Notes: generated by a model from the sequence alone, not told the origin. DNA of 38,777 nt from Pseudomonadota bacterium (GCA_023438785.1 JAEXQJ010000362.1:1-38777); one strand, 5' to 3'; shown: positions 15,328 to 24,731, numbered from the stretch's first letter. Made by a program: numbers and translations.

Positions 15328-16857
15328 ATGGGTCTCAACACACAAACACCGGAGTCTGAAAAGATGGCCGAAACAACAATGCAGGCGCAAACGTCGGTCT
15401 CGTTGCAGGGGTTTCTCAAGAGTGTCCGTTTCGAGGAGGCGATCAAGGCCCCGCGGTCGATGATCGCCGAGAACCTCGACGGAGTGCTCGAAGACGTGAC
15501 CGCAGAGGAACGATTCATCTCGTGCATGGCGGCGTTGCTCCACAATCTGGACGGGGTGCAGGCAAAGTTCGACAAGCAGAGCATCCAAGAGCTGGTCGCG
15601 GCCATCGATGAGATGGTGCAGGCCCAGCTCAACGAGATTCTCCATGCGCCTGAGTTCCAGGACATGGAGGCAACGTGGACGTCGATTGCGGACCTCGTCG
15701 CCAACACCAACTTCAAGGCCAACATCGACATCAACCTGCTTGACGTCGACAAGGCCGAGGCAAAGGACGATCTGGAGCTCAACCTCGCCGACATCGCGGG
15801 TGCGGAGCTGTTCAAGAAGATCTACGTCGCCGAATACGATCAGTTCGGCGGCCGCCCGTACGGTGCCCTTATCGGTCTGTACGACTTCGGGAACAAACCC
15901 GACGACATCGTCTGGCTGCGAGCCATGGGCAAGATCGCCTCGGCCTCGCATGCGCCATTCGTCGCGGCCGCATCCCCGCAGCTCTTCGGCTGTGAGACGA
16001 TGGCCGAGGTCAATCTTCTGCGTGACCTGGAGGGCGTGTTCAACACGCCCCGCTACTCGAAGTGGAATCAGCTCCGCGAATCGGAGGAGGCCGTCTACCT
16101 GGGTCTCACCATGCCTCGTTACATGGTGCGCGCCCCGTACAACGACCTGTCGAATCCCGCCGAGGGCATCCGTTTCGAGGAGGAACTGCGCGGGGATGAC
16201 GACTCGAAGTACGTATGGGGCAGCACGGCCATGCTCTTCGCCCGCAACCTGGTGAAGAGCTTCGAGACCTCGGGCTGGTGCCAGCACATCCGCGGTGTGA
16301 AGGCCGGTGGTCTCGTGGCGGGCCTGTCTTCGTACACGTACAACATCCGCGGCGAGGACGAGCTGCGCGCGCCGGTCGAGATCTCCATGCCGGACTTCCG
16401 GGAGTTGGAGCTTGCCAATGCCGGCGTGATTCCGCTCATTCACAAGAAGGGCAGCGCAGATGCGGTCTTCTTCAGCGCCCAATCGCTGAAGCGCAGCCAC
16501 CGCTTCAAGGACCCCAAGGATTCGGAAAACTCGCAGCTGGTGACGAATCTCTCGTACACCTACTCGGTGTCGCGTATCGCCCACTACCTGAAGTGCATCA
16601 TGCGCGACAACATTGGGAGCACGGCGGACGCGGCCTACATCCAGACGCAGATCGATCGCTGGGTGGCACGCTACGTGACCACGCTGGTCAATCCCGACGA
16701 CTTGACCCTGCGCTACTACCCGTTCAAGGCGTACCAGTTGGTGGTGACGCCCATGGAAGGCCGTGTGGGCTGGTACCAGTGTTCTCTCTCGGTCCTGCCG
16801 CACGTCCAGTTCGAGGGCCTCAACGTGGATTTGCGGGTGGATGCCCGCCTTGGCTGA
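15328..16857 (+). CDS. tssC: TssC (VipB): large sheath subunit
   Basis: A 509-residue TssC/VipB homologue of normal length. Family landmarks include SIQELVAAIDEMVQAQLNEI, the EFQDMEATWTSIADLV segment, YVAEYDQFGGRPYGALIGLY, FVAAASPQLFG, YLGLTMPRYMVRAPY, FEEELRGDDDSKYVWGSTAM, and the C-terminal PFKAYQLVV and VGWYQCSLSVLPHVQFEGL. It forms the contractile tail sheath with TssB and lies ten bases after it. GAGG sits five bases ahead of the ATG; a second in-frame ATG at 15364 is possible. The residues of the N-terminal helix that ClpV engages in other systems cannot be judged by eye, and no ClpV gene is visible. Confidence 0.95.
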   Translation: MGLNTQTPESEKMAETTMQAQTSVSLQGFLKSVRFEEAIKAPRSMIAENLDGVLEDVTAEERFISCMAALLHNLDGVQAKFDKQSIQELVAAIDEMVQAQLNEILHAPEFQDMEATWTSIADLVANTNFKANIDINLLDVDKAEAKDDLELNLADIAGAELFKKIYVAEYDQFGGRPYGALIGLYDFGNKPDDIVWLRAMGKIASASHAPFVAAASPQLFGCETMAEVNLLRDLEGVFNTPRYSKWNQLRESEEAVYLGLTMPRYMVRAPYNDLSNPAEGIRFEEELRGDDDSKYVWGSTAMLFARNLVKSFETSGWCQHIRGVKAGGLVAGLSSYTYNIRGEDELRAPVEISMPDFRELELANAGVIPLIHKKGSADAVFFSAQSLKRSHRFKDPKDSENSQLVTNLSYTYSVSRIAHYLKCIMRDNIGSTADAAYIQTQIDRWVARYVTTLVNPDDLTLRYYPFKAYQLVVTPMEGRVGWYQCSLSVLPHVQFEGLNVDLRVDARLG

Positions 16858-16878
16858 GAAACGGAAGGGTAAAGCACA

Positions 16879-17541
16879 ATGTCCTATAACTTTCCATGTG
16901 ACTGGCGGTCCGGGTTCGTCATGGATCCGACCAAGAAGCAGCGGGTGGGCTATCTGGTTTCCTTCGCGGGTATCGGATTGCCCGCTGACCTAGCTCAGGA
17001 CGTTCAGGTGTTCACGCCCTACAACGTGGACGGCTCGAACACGGCGTACGACAAGCTGACGATCACGGAGGACAAGGTGAGCGTGGTCGGTGTGATCGAC
17101 AGCTTCTCCTGGAACGGCGGTGTCGGCGATCCCATCTGCATCAGTGCCTACCTTTCGGCGGAGAACGCGCTGCAGGTGAAGGGTCTGCTGAAGATGACGC
17201 TGAAGACGACGTCGGTTTCCAAACTCGGCTGGTGGATCGGCAACTTCGACGAGGAGACGAAGGCTTGGTTCGATGAGGCCCATCCCATGGCGCCTACGGA
17301 GATTACCGGCCAGCTCAACGCACCAGGAAAGAGCGATATCCGCCTCACGGTGGCTGACGAGCCCACCAAGGTGGCGTCGAACATCGATGTCAACGTCTAC
17401 AACATGTACTTCGAGGTCGTGCCCGCGGCGAACCAGACCTGTGACTTCCACTTCGCCACGGCGAGTGGCAAGAGCTTCATCAAGCGGTGGGGCTTGAAGG
17501 TCGGCACACTGGCGGCCTCTGCCCTGGCGCCCACGACGTAA
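16879..17541 (+). CDS. hcp: Divergent Hcp-like tail-tube protein, copy 2
   Basis: A 220-residue beta-rich protein directly after tssC, the usual place of hcp (tssD). It is paralogous to the 13635-14246 product and shares the VGYL, DVQVF.PY, VGVI, ISAYLS, W.IGNFDEETKAWF and NMYFEVVPA landmarks. The immediate context next to the sheath genes and a good GGAAGGG upstream make it the better candidate for the bulk tube subunit that fills the sheath and is ejected. The sequence is far from the canonical Hcp1 family, so the role is inferred from position, size and strand pattern. The stop overlaps the tssK start (TAATG). Confidence 0.7.
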   Translation: MSYNFPCDWRSGFVMDPTKKQRVGYLVSFAGIGLPADLAQDVQVFTPYNVDGSNTAYDKLTITEDKVSVVGVIDSFSWNGGVGDPICISAYLSAENALQVKGLLKMTLKTTSVSKLGWWIGNFDEETKAWFDEAHPMAPTEITGQLNAPGKSDIRLTVADEPTKVASNIDVNVYNMYFEVVPAANQTCDFHFATASGKSFIKRWGLKVGTLAASALAPTT

Positions 17542-18797
17542 TGGCGATGCGGTCGCTGGCCATGACCCGGGTTGACTGGCACATGGGTCAGCCGCTGTTG
17601 CCGGAGCACTTTCGGACGCAGGAGGAATCCCTGTGGGCCGAAAGTGCTCTGCGCTTCTCCTTGCTGGCCAGGCCGGGCTGGGGAGTGGGTGACCTCTCCT
17701 GGGATCAGGCCAAGCTGGCGGCGGGTCTCCTGGCCATCGACCGTCTGTCCTTGGTGTTCGAGTCGGGTCGGGTGCTGTGTATTCCGGGAAACGCTTCGCC
17801 GGTGATGCTCGACCTCACGAAGATGGGCCGACGGGAGGCCTCGGTGTATGTCCTGGTCAAGGGCGAGCCCAACACCGTGAAGGTGCCGGTGCCGGAGAAA
17901 TGGGGCACGAACGGGGGAACCATCCGTCGGCTCGAACTGCAAGTGGAGCTGTCGACCAGTCAGTCGTCCGAGGGCGAGTGCCTCCGGCTGGTAGATGTGC
18001 AGCAGGACGCGGCCAAGGAGTGGTCGTTTTCGGAGAAGTACCTGCCGCCGCTGCTCGGCGTCCGGCGGGGCGTGCTCTTCGACGGCTTTCTCCAACGCAT
18101 GGACGCCTTGCTGGTCCGGTTGCGTGAGCTGCTAGCCAAGGAGCTGCAAGAGCACCATCTGTCGGGGGAAACGCACGTGCTGGCCAAGCAGGCGCTGCGG
18201 GCGGTGTACGGGCTGCAGAGCGCGCTGACTGACGTCAACGCAGGCGTGTGCCTGCACCCGCAAGATCTCTACGAGAAGCTGCGGACTCTGCTCATCGACC
18301 TCGCCGTCCTGCGGGAGGTGTCGCCGGCTGCCGCGACGGACTTTCCCTACAAACACGTGGAGCTGGCGGACTGCTTCGACAACCTCCTAGCCAATCTGGA
18401 GGAGATCGCCGCGCGTGGCCACAGGTCGGCGCCCTACGTAAAATTCCGTGGACAAGACGGGCTGTTGCGTTGCGATCTGCCGGCGAACGCGCGTTCGGCG
18501 CGTTCGGTATACCTGATGGTGCAGAAACCCGAGGTGGCGGCACGGCTGAACCTGGGGAGGGTGAAGCTGGCTTGTCCAACGCGATTGGCGCTGGTGCACG
18601 AGCGATCGCTACCCGGCATACCTTGTTCCGAGATCGAGCGCCCCCCATGCGCGCAAGCGCTGTCGTCGGCCATCGATTTCTACACGCTGGGGGCCGGGCA
18701 AGAGTGGGACGCGGCGGTGGGCGAGGGTCAGGTGGTCCTCTACGACACGGAAGCCTTGAAGGATTGCGTCCTCTATCTCTACTTCCGCACCGGCTAG
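17541..18797 (+). CDS. tssK: TssK: T6SS baseplate-to-membrane adaptor
   Basis: A 418-residue TssK/VasE homologue. The N-terminal signature VDWHMGQPLLPEHFRTQEE corresponds to the family's W-x-(E/M)-G-x-x-L-x-P-x-H-F element, which contacts the baseplate wedge TssF/TssG. The middle is helical, and a C-terminal part with FYTLGAGQEWDAAVGEGQVV and VLYLYFRTG fits the receptor-binding-like head that docks on TssL/TssM. Length is slightly under the usual 440-450. It starts at the ATG overlapping the upstream stop, although ATGs two and seven codons later are possible. Confidence 0.87.
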   Translation: MAMRSLAMTRVDWHMGQPLLPEHFRTQEESLWAESALRFSLLARPGWGVGDLSWDQAKLAAGLLAIDRLSLVFESGRVLCIPGNASPVMLDLTKMGRREASVYVLVKGEPNTVKVPVPEKWGTNGGTIRRLELQVELSTSQSSEGECLRLVDVQQDAAKEWSFSEKYLPPLLGVRRGVLFDGFLQRMDALLVRLRELLAKELQEHHLSGETHVLAKQALRAVYGLQSALTDVNAGVCLHPQDLYEKLRTLLIDLAVLREVSPAAATDFPYKHVELADCFDNLLANLEEIAARGHRSAPYVKFRGQDGLLRCDLPANARSARSVYLMVQKPEVAARLNLGRVKLACPTRLALVHERSLPGIPCSEIERPPCAQALSSAIDFYTLGAGQEWDAAVGEGQVVLYDTEALKDCVLYLYFRTG

Positions 18798-18830
18798 CGG
18801 GTCATCGATCGCTGGCCGGCCGGAGAGGCC

Positions 18831-21800
18831 GTGGGAGCGGGAAGCGGCTGCATGACACTGAAAGACCTCATTGCTTGCGTTCAAGACATCGGCTGGGAGG
18901 CACCGGTCGGATGTGCCGGTCTAGCGGCCGTGGCTGCGGGCGCGGTCGCCTATCTGCGCAAGCGCAAGAAGGGCGCCAATCCGCTGCCAGCAGCCGTCAG
19001 TGCGCTGGCCGCGAACCTGCACAAACCGGGCGGCGCCAAGGCCCTGCGCAGGGCTTGGCAGCGCTTCCGCAAACGGCTGCCGGCTGACTACCGGCGCTCG
19101 CTGGTCCGGTTCCAGCACGTCCTCTTGCTGGGTGGCACGACCGCGAGCCACGCCCGGCTGCTGAACCGCCACGCCGAGGGGCTGGAGTTCATGCGCCAGC
19201 TCCTGGGGGATGACAGCCTGGATCCCGAGCTGCCCGTCGCCATCACGCCCGAGGCCGTCGCCGTGTCACTGCCGCCGCATATGCTGGATGACGAGAGCGG
19301 GACGGGCCGCGAGGCATTCTCGGCGCTCATCAAGCTCCTCTACAAGTCCGCTCATCCCGTCGTGGTCGTCACCGTGGACGCGGGTTGGCTCAAGGATGTG
19401 GGCGCCGACGCCGTGTCCGATTTCGTTCGCACCGTACGCGATCGGTTGGCCTTGTTGACCAGGTTGCGTCGCCGCTCCATCGAGGTCCGCGTGGCCATCG
19501 ATGGCTGGGAGACGCTGGCGGGAGCGACGGAAGCCGTGCGCCTCTGCCAGAGCGAGGGTATGTCGCTGCACATTCCGGCGCGCGAGGCACCCGGCTGGGC
19601 GTCCGAGTGGAGCGCCGAGTTGGCGGCCCAGATGCCCAGGGCTCTGGTGAGATTGAAGGCGGAGGAATTCCGAGCCTACGTGGCATTCTGTCGCACGGCT
19701 CCTGAAGTGATGGGCAGGCTGGATCGGCTGCTCGCCGCCTTGTTCGCCGATTACGGCGCCGCAGAGCTCATCACCTCGGGCGGCGTCTACCTGTCGTCCG
19801 ATGCGGCCCGCGGCCCGGGCCCTCTGACCAGCCGGGGCGAGCACGGGCGTGTCGACCCACTGTGGGCGCACAAGGTGAAGGCTGCCTCGGCGGCAGCCGC
19901 TCTATGTGCCATCTTCAGCCTCCTGTACTGCGTACACAAACGGGACTGGGTCGCGGCCTCGTCGGCCCTCGAGGATTTCTCGCCCAGTCTGGACACGGTG
20001 GCCAGGGAAACGGAACGAGCGTTACGGGCCGATATCCTGGCCTTCACAGAGCGCAAGGGATCCTGGGCGACCCGCTGGCTGCCCGACCTGTTCTTCAATC
20101 ATCAGCGCAAGCTTATGCGCAAGGAGTTCAGTTCGGCCATTCGCACGAACGTGCTCGTTCGTGGTTTGGACAAGGCCACACGTGCAGAAATCATAGACAA
20201 CGAGTCGAAGATGTCCCTTCACTGGCGGCGCTCGGTGTACTTCATCGCGCTCATCCACAGTGACAAGCGGGACGCCCTCGAGCTGCGCAAGCACATGGAC
20301 GTGGTGACCCGGATGACCCAATTGCCCGAGGGTTTCCTCCGCGAGTACCTGGACAACACGGACGTCGCGGATCTGCAGTCCTTCGTGTCGCACATCCAGT
20401 TTTCGGCCGGTGACGAACGCGACAGCATCACGATTTGGAGGAAATTCGGAATGGCAGTGGAGGCGGCGTTGACAGACGAGCGCATCAACAGCGCCGAGCT
20501 GACCGAACTGCAGGACAGGGCACGGCGCCTGAGTGAGGCCCTGCCGAGGTTCAAAGACGACGAGCTGACGCTCACGCTCCTGCGCAGCCTGCCCATCACG
20601 TGCCGGCGCGGCGACCGAGAGTGCGAAAGGTCCATGACGGGGTACCTGAGCGCGGTGCTCCCCAAGCAGGCAGACCAGCTACAGGGGGTGCTAACCGGCA
20701 CGAGCAACGCGATGGAGCGTTTGCTGAAGATGGTCGAGACGACCACCCTCGGCGAGGTTGCGCCCATGCATTTGCTCGAGACCTTCACGGCAAAGCTGTC
20801 AGCCCTGGGGCCGGCGCGTCCCTCGGGGGAGGTCATTCGCGTGATGACGGAGTCGGGTGACCGGCTCATATCCGTGGAGAGGTGGAACCGGGCCGTACAC
20901 GACGGCGCGGCCGAGGAGTTGGTCGCCGCTTTCAAGGCCCGCGAGCGCATGCCCGAGGCGGTCTTCTTCTCTCCCGAAGACGAGGCGCGTCTGTCGCCCG
21001 TGGTCTGGGAGGGTGGGGCAGCATTTCCGGCCACCGCGGTGCTCAGCGCGCAATTCACCCGCGTTGCCTACGAGGAATGCGTGCGGCGACGCCTGGAGAG
21101 CCTGACGGCCGTGGCGAACAGAGTGAGCCTGCCGGCAAGGGCCAGTGCCAGGCTCGTGCAGCTTATCCGCACGGCGGCCGAGGCATACGCCAACCGCTAC
21201 AGGAGTGAAGTGGCACAATTCGTGGGAACGTTTACGACGCACATTTCGGGGCAAGACACCCTCGAGTTGGTCCTGGGTGACATGGCCGCCGCGCGCTCGG
21301 CCTTCGACGACTTCGTCCGTCAGGTCGACGACAACACCACGCTCGATGCGTCCCTCTGCATACCGCACCAGAGCGCAGGCGCGGTGGATGCAGGGACCGA
21401 TGGAGGACAGCCGGCCGATGCGGCGGCCCCCGAGGACCAGGGAAACGTGATCTCGGCTATCGCGGACTTGACCGCGGAGTACGCGTCCTGGCGCGAGGCA
21501 CGTCAGGATCTGGACACCTACAAGGGCTACGCGCAGGAGGCTCTCAAGGCGCTCACCGAGCCAGCCAAACCAGCCGAAAAGGGCGGAGGCAAAGAGGGGT
21601 CGCAGCGGCCCGCGCTGGAGGGAGAGCTCAGTCCCCTGGGCCTGGCGGGACTGGCGGAGCTGCGCGAGGACGCCACAGCCTACGGCCGCAAGGTGCGGAG
21701 CTGGACGAAGAAGGTGCAGCTCTCGCCCATTCAGGCCAAGCCATTTCTGGAGCCCTTTGACCGCCTGGCACGCCTGGGTGAGCAGGAGGTCGCCGAGGTG

Positions 21801-22541
21801 GTCCACCGTGCGTGGAACCGCATCCGTCCCGGGATCGTCGATGCGGCGGGCAAGTTCCCGTTCGATCGATCGGCGCGCATCGCCGTTTCGCCTGACGACC
21901 TCTCGGCGCTCTTCGAGCCGAAGACTGGGTTGGTCCCGGAATTCGTGCACGGCCACCTGGATCCGCTGGCCACCGACTCGGACGGGCCCTCGGCGGACGT
22001 GCGCAGACGCCTGCACATCGAGGACGAGGTCATGCAGGTCGTACGCGCCAGTCGTGAGTTGGGACAGCGGCTGTGGGACGACAAGGGCCTGCCTCGCAAG
22101 ATCAGCCTGCGTTTCAAGCCCGAGCCGTTCGACGCGTCGATGGACGCGGAGCTCGTTCCCACGCAGGTGAGCATGCAGCTCGGTTCCCAGAACGTCCGCT
22201 ACTTCAACCAGATGCCCGCTGTCACGGTGGCGGAGGTGGATTGGACGGTAGACGAAATGGCTCTCTTGAATGTCGAATTCGTGAACCCAAAACACCGGGA
22301 TACGCCCGATAAGGCCCAGCTCCTTCCCGACGCACCCTACTGGCGATCCCTTCGGCTGCTGGCTCGCTCCAAAATGTCGAAAGAGGGTGGCCTCCGTCCC
22401 ACGCAGCGCTGTGAATGGACACTGCAGGCGGCAACCGCGAGAGGCGCACGCAAGCTGAGCGCGCGCTTGTTGTTGCAGGGCGATCCCTGGGTCGGATTCA
22501 ACCTGCCCACCATGGCCACCGCCGGGGACGCTTGGCCATGA
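18831..22541 (+). CDS. tssM: TssM (IcmF): inner-membrane T6SS protein with degenerate nucleotide site
   Basis: A 1236-residue IcmF/TssM homologue of normal length. A hydrophobic segment at about 25-41 is followed by a basic RKRKKG, a cytoplasmic IcmF domain and a second membrane segment at about 347-365 (AASAAAALCAIFSLLYC), then a long periplasmic region. The C-terminal part holds the FPFDRSA element and the LRFKPEPFDAS beta-domain that binds TssJ. At the P-loop position the sequence reads VLLLGGTTASHARLL, without the GxGKT lysine, so ATP hydrolysis is unlikely. Only one N-terminal membrane helix is evident where many TssM proteins have two. The GTG start has GGAGAGG five bases upstream; the ATG seven codons later is an alternative. 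Confidence 0.9.
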   Translation: MGAGSGCMTLKDLIACVQDIGWEAPVGCAGLAAVAAGAVAYLRKRKKGANPLPAAVSALAANLHKPGGAKALRRAWQRFRKRLPADYRRSLVRFQHVLLLGGTTASHARLLNRHAEGLEFMRQLLGDDSLDPELPVAITPEAVAVSLPPHMLDDESGTGREAFSALIKLLYKSAHPVVVVTVDAGWLKDVGADAVSDFVRTVRDRLALLTRLRRRSIEVRVAIDGWETLAGATEAVRLCQSEGMSLHIPAREAPGWASEWSAELAAQMPRALVRLKAEEFRAYVAFCRTAPEVMGRLDRLLAALFADYGAAELITSGGVYLSSDAARGPGPLTSRGEHGRVDPLWAHKVKAASAAAALCAIFSLLYCVHKRDWVAASSALEDFSPSLDTVARETERALRADILAFTERKGSWATRWLPDLFFNHQRKLMRKEFSSAIRTNVLVRGLDKATRAEIIDNESKMSLHWRRSVYFIALIHSDKRDALELRKHMDVVTRMTQLPEGFLREYLDNTDVADLQSFVSHIQFSAGDERDSITIWRKFGMAVEAALTDERINSAELTELQDRARRLSEALPRFKDDELTLTLLRSLPITCRRGDRECERSMTGYLSAVLPKQADQLQGVLTGTSNAMERLLKMVETTTLGEVAPMHLLETFTAKLSALGPARPSGEVIRVMTESGDRLISVERWNRAVHDGAAEELVAAFKARERMPEAVFFSPEDEARLSPVVWEGGAAFPATAVLSAQFTRVAYEECVRRRLESLTAVANRVSLPARASARLVQLIRTAAEAYANRYRSEVAQFVGTFTTHISGQDTLELVLGDMAAARSAFDDFVRQVDDNTTLDASLCIPHQSAGAVDAGTDGGQPADAAAPEDQGNVISAIADLTAEYASWREARQDLDTYKGYAQEALKALTEPAKPAEKGGGKEGSQRPALEGELSPLGLAGLAELREDATAYGRKVRSWTKKVQLSPIQAKPFLEPFDRLARLGEQEVAEVVHRAWNRIRPGIVDAAGKFPFDRSARIAVSPDDLSALFEPKTGLVPEFVHGHLDPLATDSDGPSADVRRRLHIEDEVMQVVRASRELGQRLWDDKGLPRKISLRFKPEPFDASMDAELVPTQVSMQLGSQNVRYFNQMPAVTVAEVDWTVDEMALLNVEFVNPKHRDTPDKAQLLPDAPYWRSLRLLARSKMSKEGGLRPTQRCEWTLQAATARGARKLSARLLLQGDPWVGFNLPTMATAGDAWP

Positions 22542-23017
22542 AGAGGACACAAGGTTTGGGTTTGTTGATGACCTTGGCGGTCCTGATGAGCGCGTGCGGG
22601 CTTTTCGACAAGGTCAGTAAGCCCGACAAGCTCATCAGCCCCGAAGCTGCCCCGACGGTGCGGAGCGAGGTCTCCGTGGTGGCACAACCGAGCACCAACC
22701 GAGGCGCCGTCCTCCACCTTATGCTGACCCGCGTGGACCCGAAGGGCGCGGCGGGTTCCTACGACGAGGAAGCAGCACGCTTCGCCGCCTCTCCAGCAGA
22801 CGAATCGATCGTGGCCACGCGGCTCGTCCTGCCGGGCCAGTCTCTGACGATCCCTATCAAGGTCGCGGCCGACCAGGCGGTCGCGGCCGCGTTCTTCTTC
22901 ACCCAACCGGGCGCCAGTTGGAGAGTCGTCCTTCCCCAGCCTCTGCCGTCGCGGGTGAGCATCGTGTTGGGAACCGATGGCGTGGACACCATAGAGGTAC
23001 CTGAGCGTGAGCCGTGA
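22538..23017 (+). CDS. tssJ: TssJ: outer-membrane T6SS lipoprotein
   Basis: A 159-residue lipoprotein. The N-terminus MKRTQGLGLLMTLAVLMSACG is a lipoprotein signal with an LMSAC lipobox (acylated C20). The mature domain has a beta-rich TssJ-like outline, including the LHLMLTRVD strand and the VLPGQSLTIPIKV region seen in the SciN/TssJ family, where the loop between strands binds TssM. Length is typical. It lies directly after tssM with an ATGA overlap. It should sit in the outer-membrane inner leaflet and anchor the membrane complex. Confidence 0.8.
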   Translation: MKRTQGLGLLMTLAVLMSACGLFDKVSKPDKLISPEAAPTVRSEVSVVAQPSTNRGAVLHLMLTRVDPKGAAGSYDEEAARFAASPADESIVATRLVLPGQSLTIPIKVAADQAVAAAFFFTQPGASWRVVLPQPLPSRVSIVLGTDGVDTIEVPEREP

Positions 23018-24731
23018 GCCAGGGGCCAAATCAGGCGAGCGCGACGCTTGTGTCGACGTACACGCCGTCATTCGCGGCCTACGTTCGGGCGCGGCCGCGG
23101 AAACGTGGATGAGCTCCTGGCTGGACACCGCGGCGGCCGATCGCTCGGCGTTCCTGTCCGCGTTGCGGGCGTATGCAGACGAAGGCGCTGCGGGCTCGGC
23201 AAGCAACCATCAAGGGGGGGCTAGCCTCTATCAGGCCTTTGTGGGCGCTCACGTGACTTCGGGGCGGCCGGCCCTCGCCATTGAGACACGCGGCGAGCGG
23301 AAGACCCTGCCTTACGACGAGCTCCACACGCTCACCGGGCGCCTGGAAAGGGCCTGGGCCAGGGCCGGCCTGGAGCCCGGCGCGCTGGTCGCGCTGGTGG
23401 TTCCCATGAGCGTGGAGTTCGTGGTGGCCCTGCTCACCTGCATGCGCATGGGCCTCGTCGCGGCCCCGCTGGCGTCCCGGGGACGCGCCTGGGTTGACAA
23501 GCGGCTGGAGGTCCTGCAGCCGGACGCCATCTTCGCAGGGCGCGACGGCGGCGCATTCGGCGCCCAATGGCCCGCGCCGCTGCTGCCCTGGCTGCGCGAC
23601 GAGGACGCGCCCGCGCCGGAGAGCGGCTCCTGCGATCCGGGGGCGCCGGTGCTGCGCGTGTTTTCCCCGTACGCCCCGGAACCTCTGACGGCCTTCGATG
23701 TCCCCGCTCAGGCCCTCCTGGACGCTTCGTTGTGTGACGGCCTCATCACCTTGGGGCTCGACCGGCGCGATGTGGTCGCCGCGCCCGGTTGGGATGAGAG
23801 CACGTGCCAACCGTTCTTCATCCTGGCCACCTTGATGGCCGGCGCTTGTTGGGCCGAGCTCGGGGAGGCCTCGGTGCGCGCGCGTCCGCGTATCCTGGCC
23901 GAGGCGGGCGTCACCCTGTTGGGCGTTCGATCTTCGCTCCGCGACGTGTTGCTGGCTGGGGGAGAGTGGAAGGACATTCCGCTGCGCGCGTGGTTTCGCG
24001 ACCTGCTTGAGCCGCAGGTGGGCTCCTGGGACGAGCTCGTGCGCCAAACCGCCGCACGCGGGGTGACTTCGTTCTGCCTGGGCATGGCCCCCACGGCCGG
24101 CGGGGCCATGGTCTTTTCTCCGCCTTCTCTCGCGATGCAGCCGGCTCTGTGCTGGCCCGTGCCGGTACGTGACCATCAACTCGCCGAACTGGGCAGCGTG
24201 GATCTCCCGGCTCTCGCCGACGTGGGTCTACTGACGCCTTTAGCTGACGGCAAACCTGTCGGAGGCGCTCCCGCACTCGTGTTCGGCCGGCGAGGTGCGG
24301 GTTACCAATACGCCGGATGCGCACAGATCGGCCGGGGCGGGCAGGTGTATCCCGAGGACGAGGTCGTCGCTCTGGCCAAGAGGCATCCCGACGTCACGCA
24401 CGCGACCGTGGTCGTCACGCCCTCGCGCCCGGTCAATGATGCCCACGTCACGTTGTTGCTCTTCTGCAGTCCCGACCGGGCCGAGGCCGGTTCGGTGCGC
24501 ACGCATGAGGTGCGGAATCTGATCGCCCAAGACCTGGGGACACCATGGCTGCCTGATCGGGTTGAGTGGATCGCCTTGCGCCCGCGCTTGACGGCGGACG
24601 GGATCGATCGGGATTGGTGCCGAGCGCAGTACCTAAGTGGGGCGCTGCTGGCCAAGGCGGCCAACCCCATGTTTCGCCTGCTCAGTCAATTGGGCGAGAT
24701 GGCCGAGCTGCATCTCGAAGGGAGCGCCTGA
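23007..24731 (+). CDS. AMP-binding (ANL superfamily) fold protein lacking catalytic motifs, in T6SS operon
   Basis: A 574-residue protein whose layout follows acyl-CoA/acyl-acid synthetases. Residues about 73-180 give a clear ANL N-domain pattern (TLPYDELHTLTGRLERAW, GALVALVVPMSVEFVVALL, RMGLVAAPL). Residues about 447-470 (VYPEDEVVALAKRHPDVTHA) match the C-domain strand that follows the synthetase hinge. The ATP-loop where YTSGTTGxPKG should be reads RVFSPYAPEPLT (217-228), the aromatic YGxTE region is not recognisable, and the C-terminal PRTxxGK lysine is absent (RPRLTADGIDRDW, 525-537). So it looks like a pseudoenzyme. The GTG start overlaps tssJ by 11 bases and the stop overlaps the PAAR gene. 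A structural, cargo-binding or chaperone-like role beside the PAAR tip is inferred. Confidence 0.7.
   Translation: MSREPGAKSGERDACVDVHAVIRGLRSGAAAETWMSSWLDTAAADRSAFLSALRAYADEGAAGSASNHQGGASLYQAFVGAHVTSGRPALAIETRGERKTLPYDELHTLTGRLERAWARAGLEPGALVALVVPMSVEFVVALLTCMRMGLVAAPLASRGRAWVDKRLEVLQPDAIFAGRDGGAFGAQWPAPLLPWLRDEDAPAPESGSCDPGAPVLRVFSPYAPEPLTAFDVPAQALLDASLCDGLITLGLDRRDVVAAPGWDESTCQPFFILATLMAGACWAELGEASVRARPRILAEAGVTLLGVRSSLRDVLLAGGEWKDIPLRAWFRDLLEPQVGSWDELVRQTAARGVTSFCLGMAPTAGGAMVFSPPSLAMQPALCWPVPVRDHQLAELGSVDLPALADVGLLTPLADGKPVGGAPALVFGRRGAGYQYAGCAQIGRGGQVYPEDEVVALAKRHPDVTHATVVVTPSRPVNDAHVTLLLFCSPDRAEAGSVRTHEVRNLIAQDLGTPWLPDRVEWIALRPRLTADGIDRDWCRAQYLSGALLAKAANPMFRLLSQLGEMAELHLEGSA

Noticed and set aside
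15247..16803. 518-codon minus-strand open frame
   Set aside because: Antisense to tssC, which is unmistakable.
20799..22550. 583-codon minus-strand open frame
   Set aside because: Antisense to the tssM 3' half, which has clear family motifs; the minus-strand translation has none.
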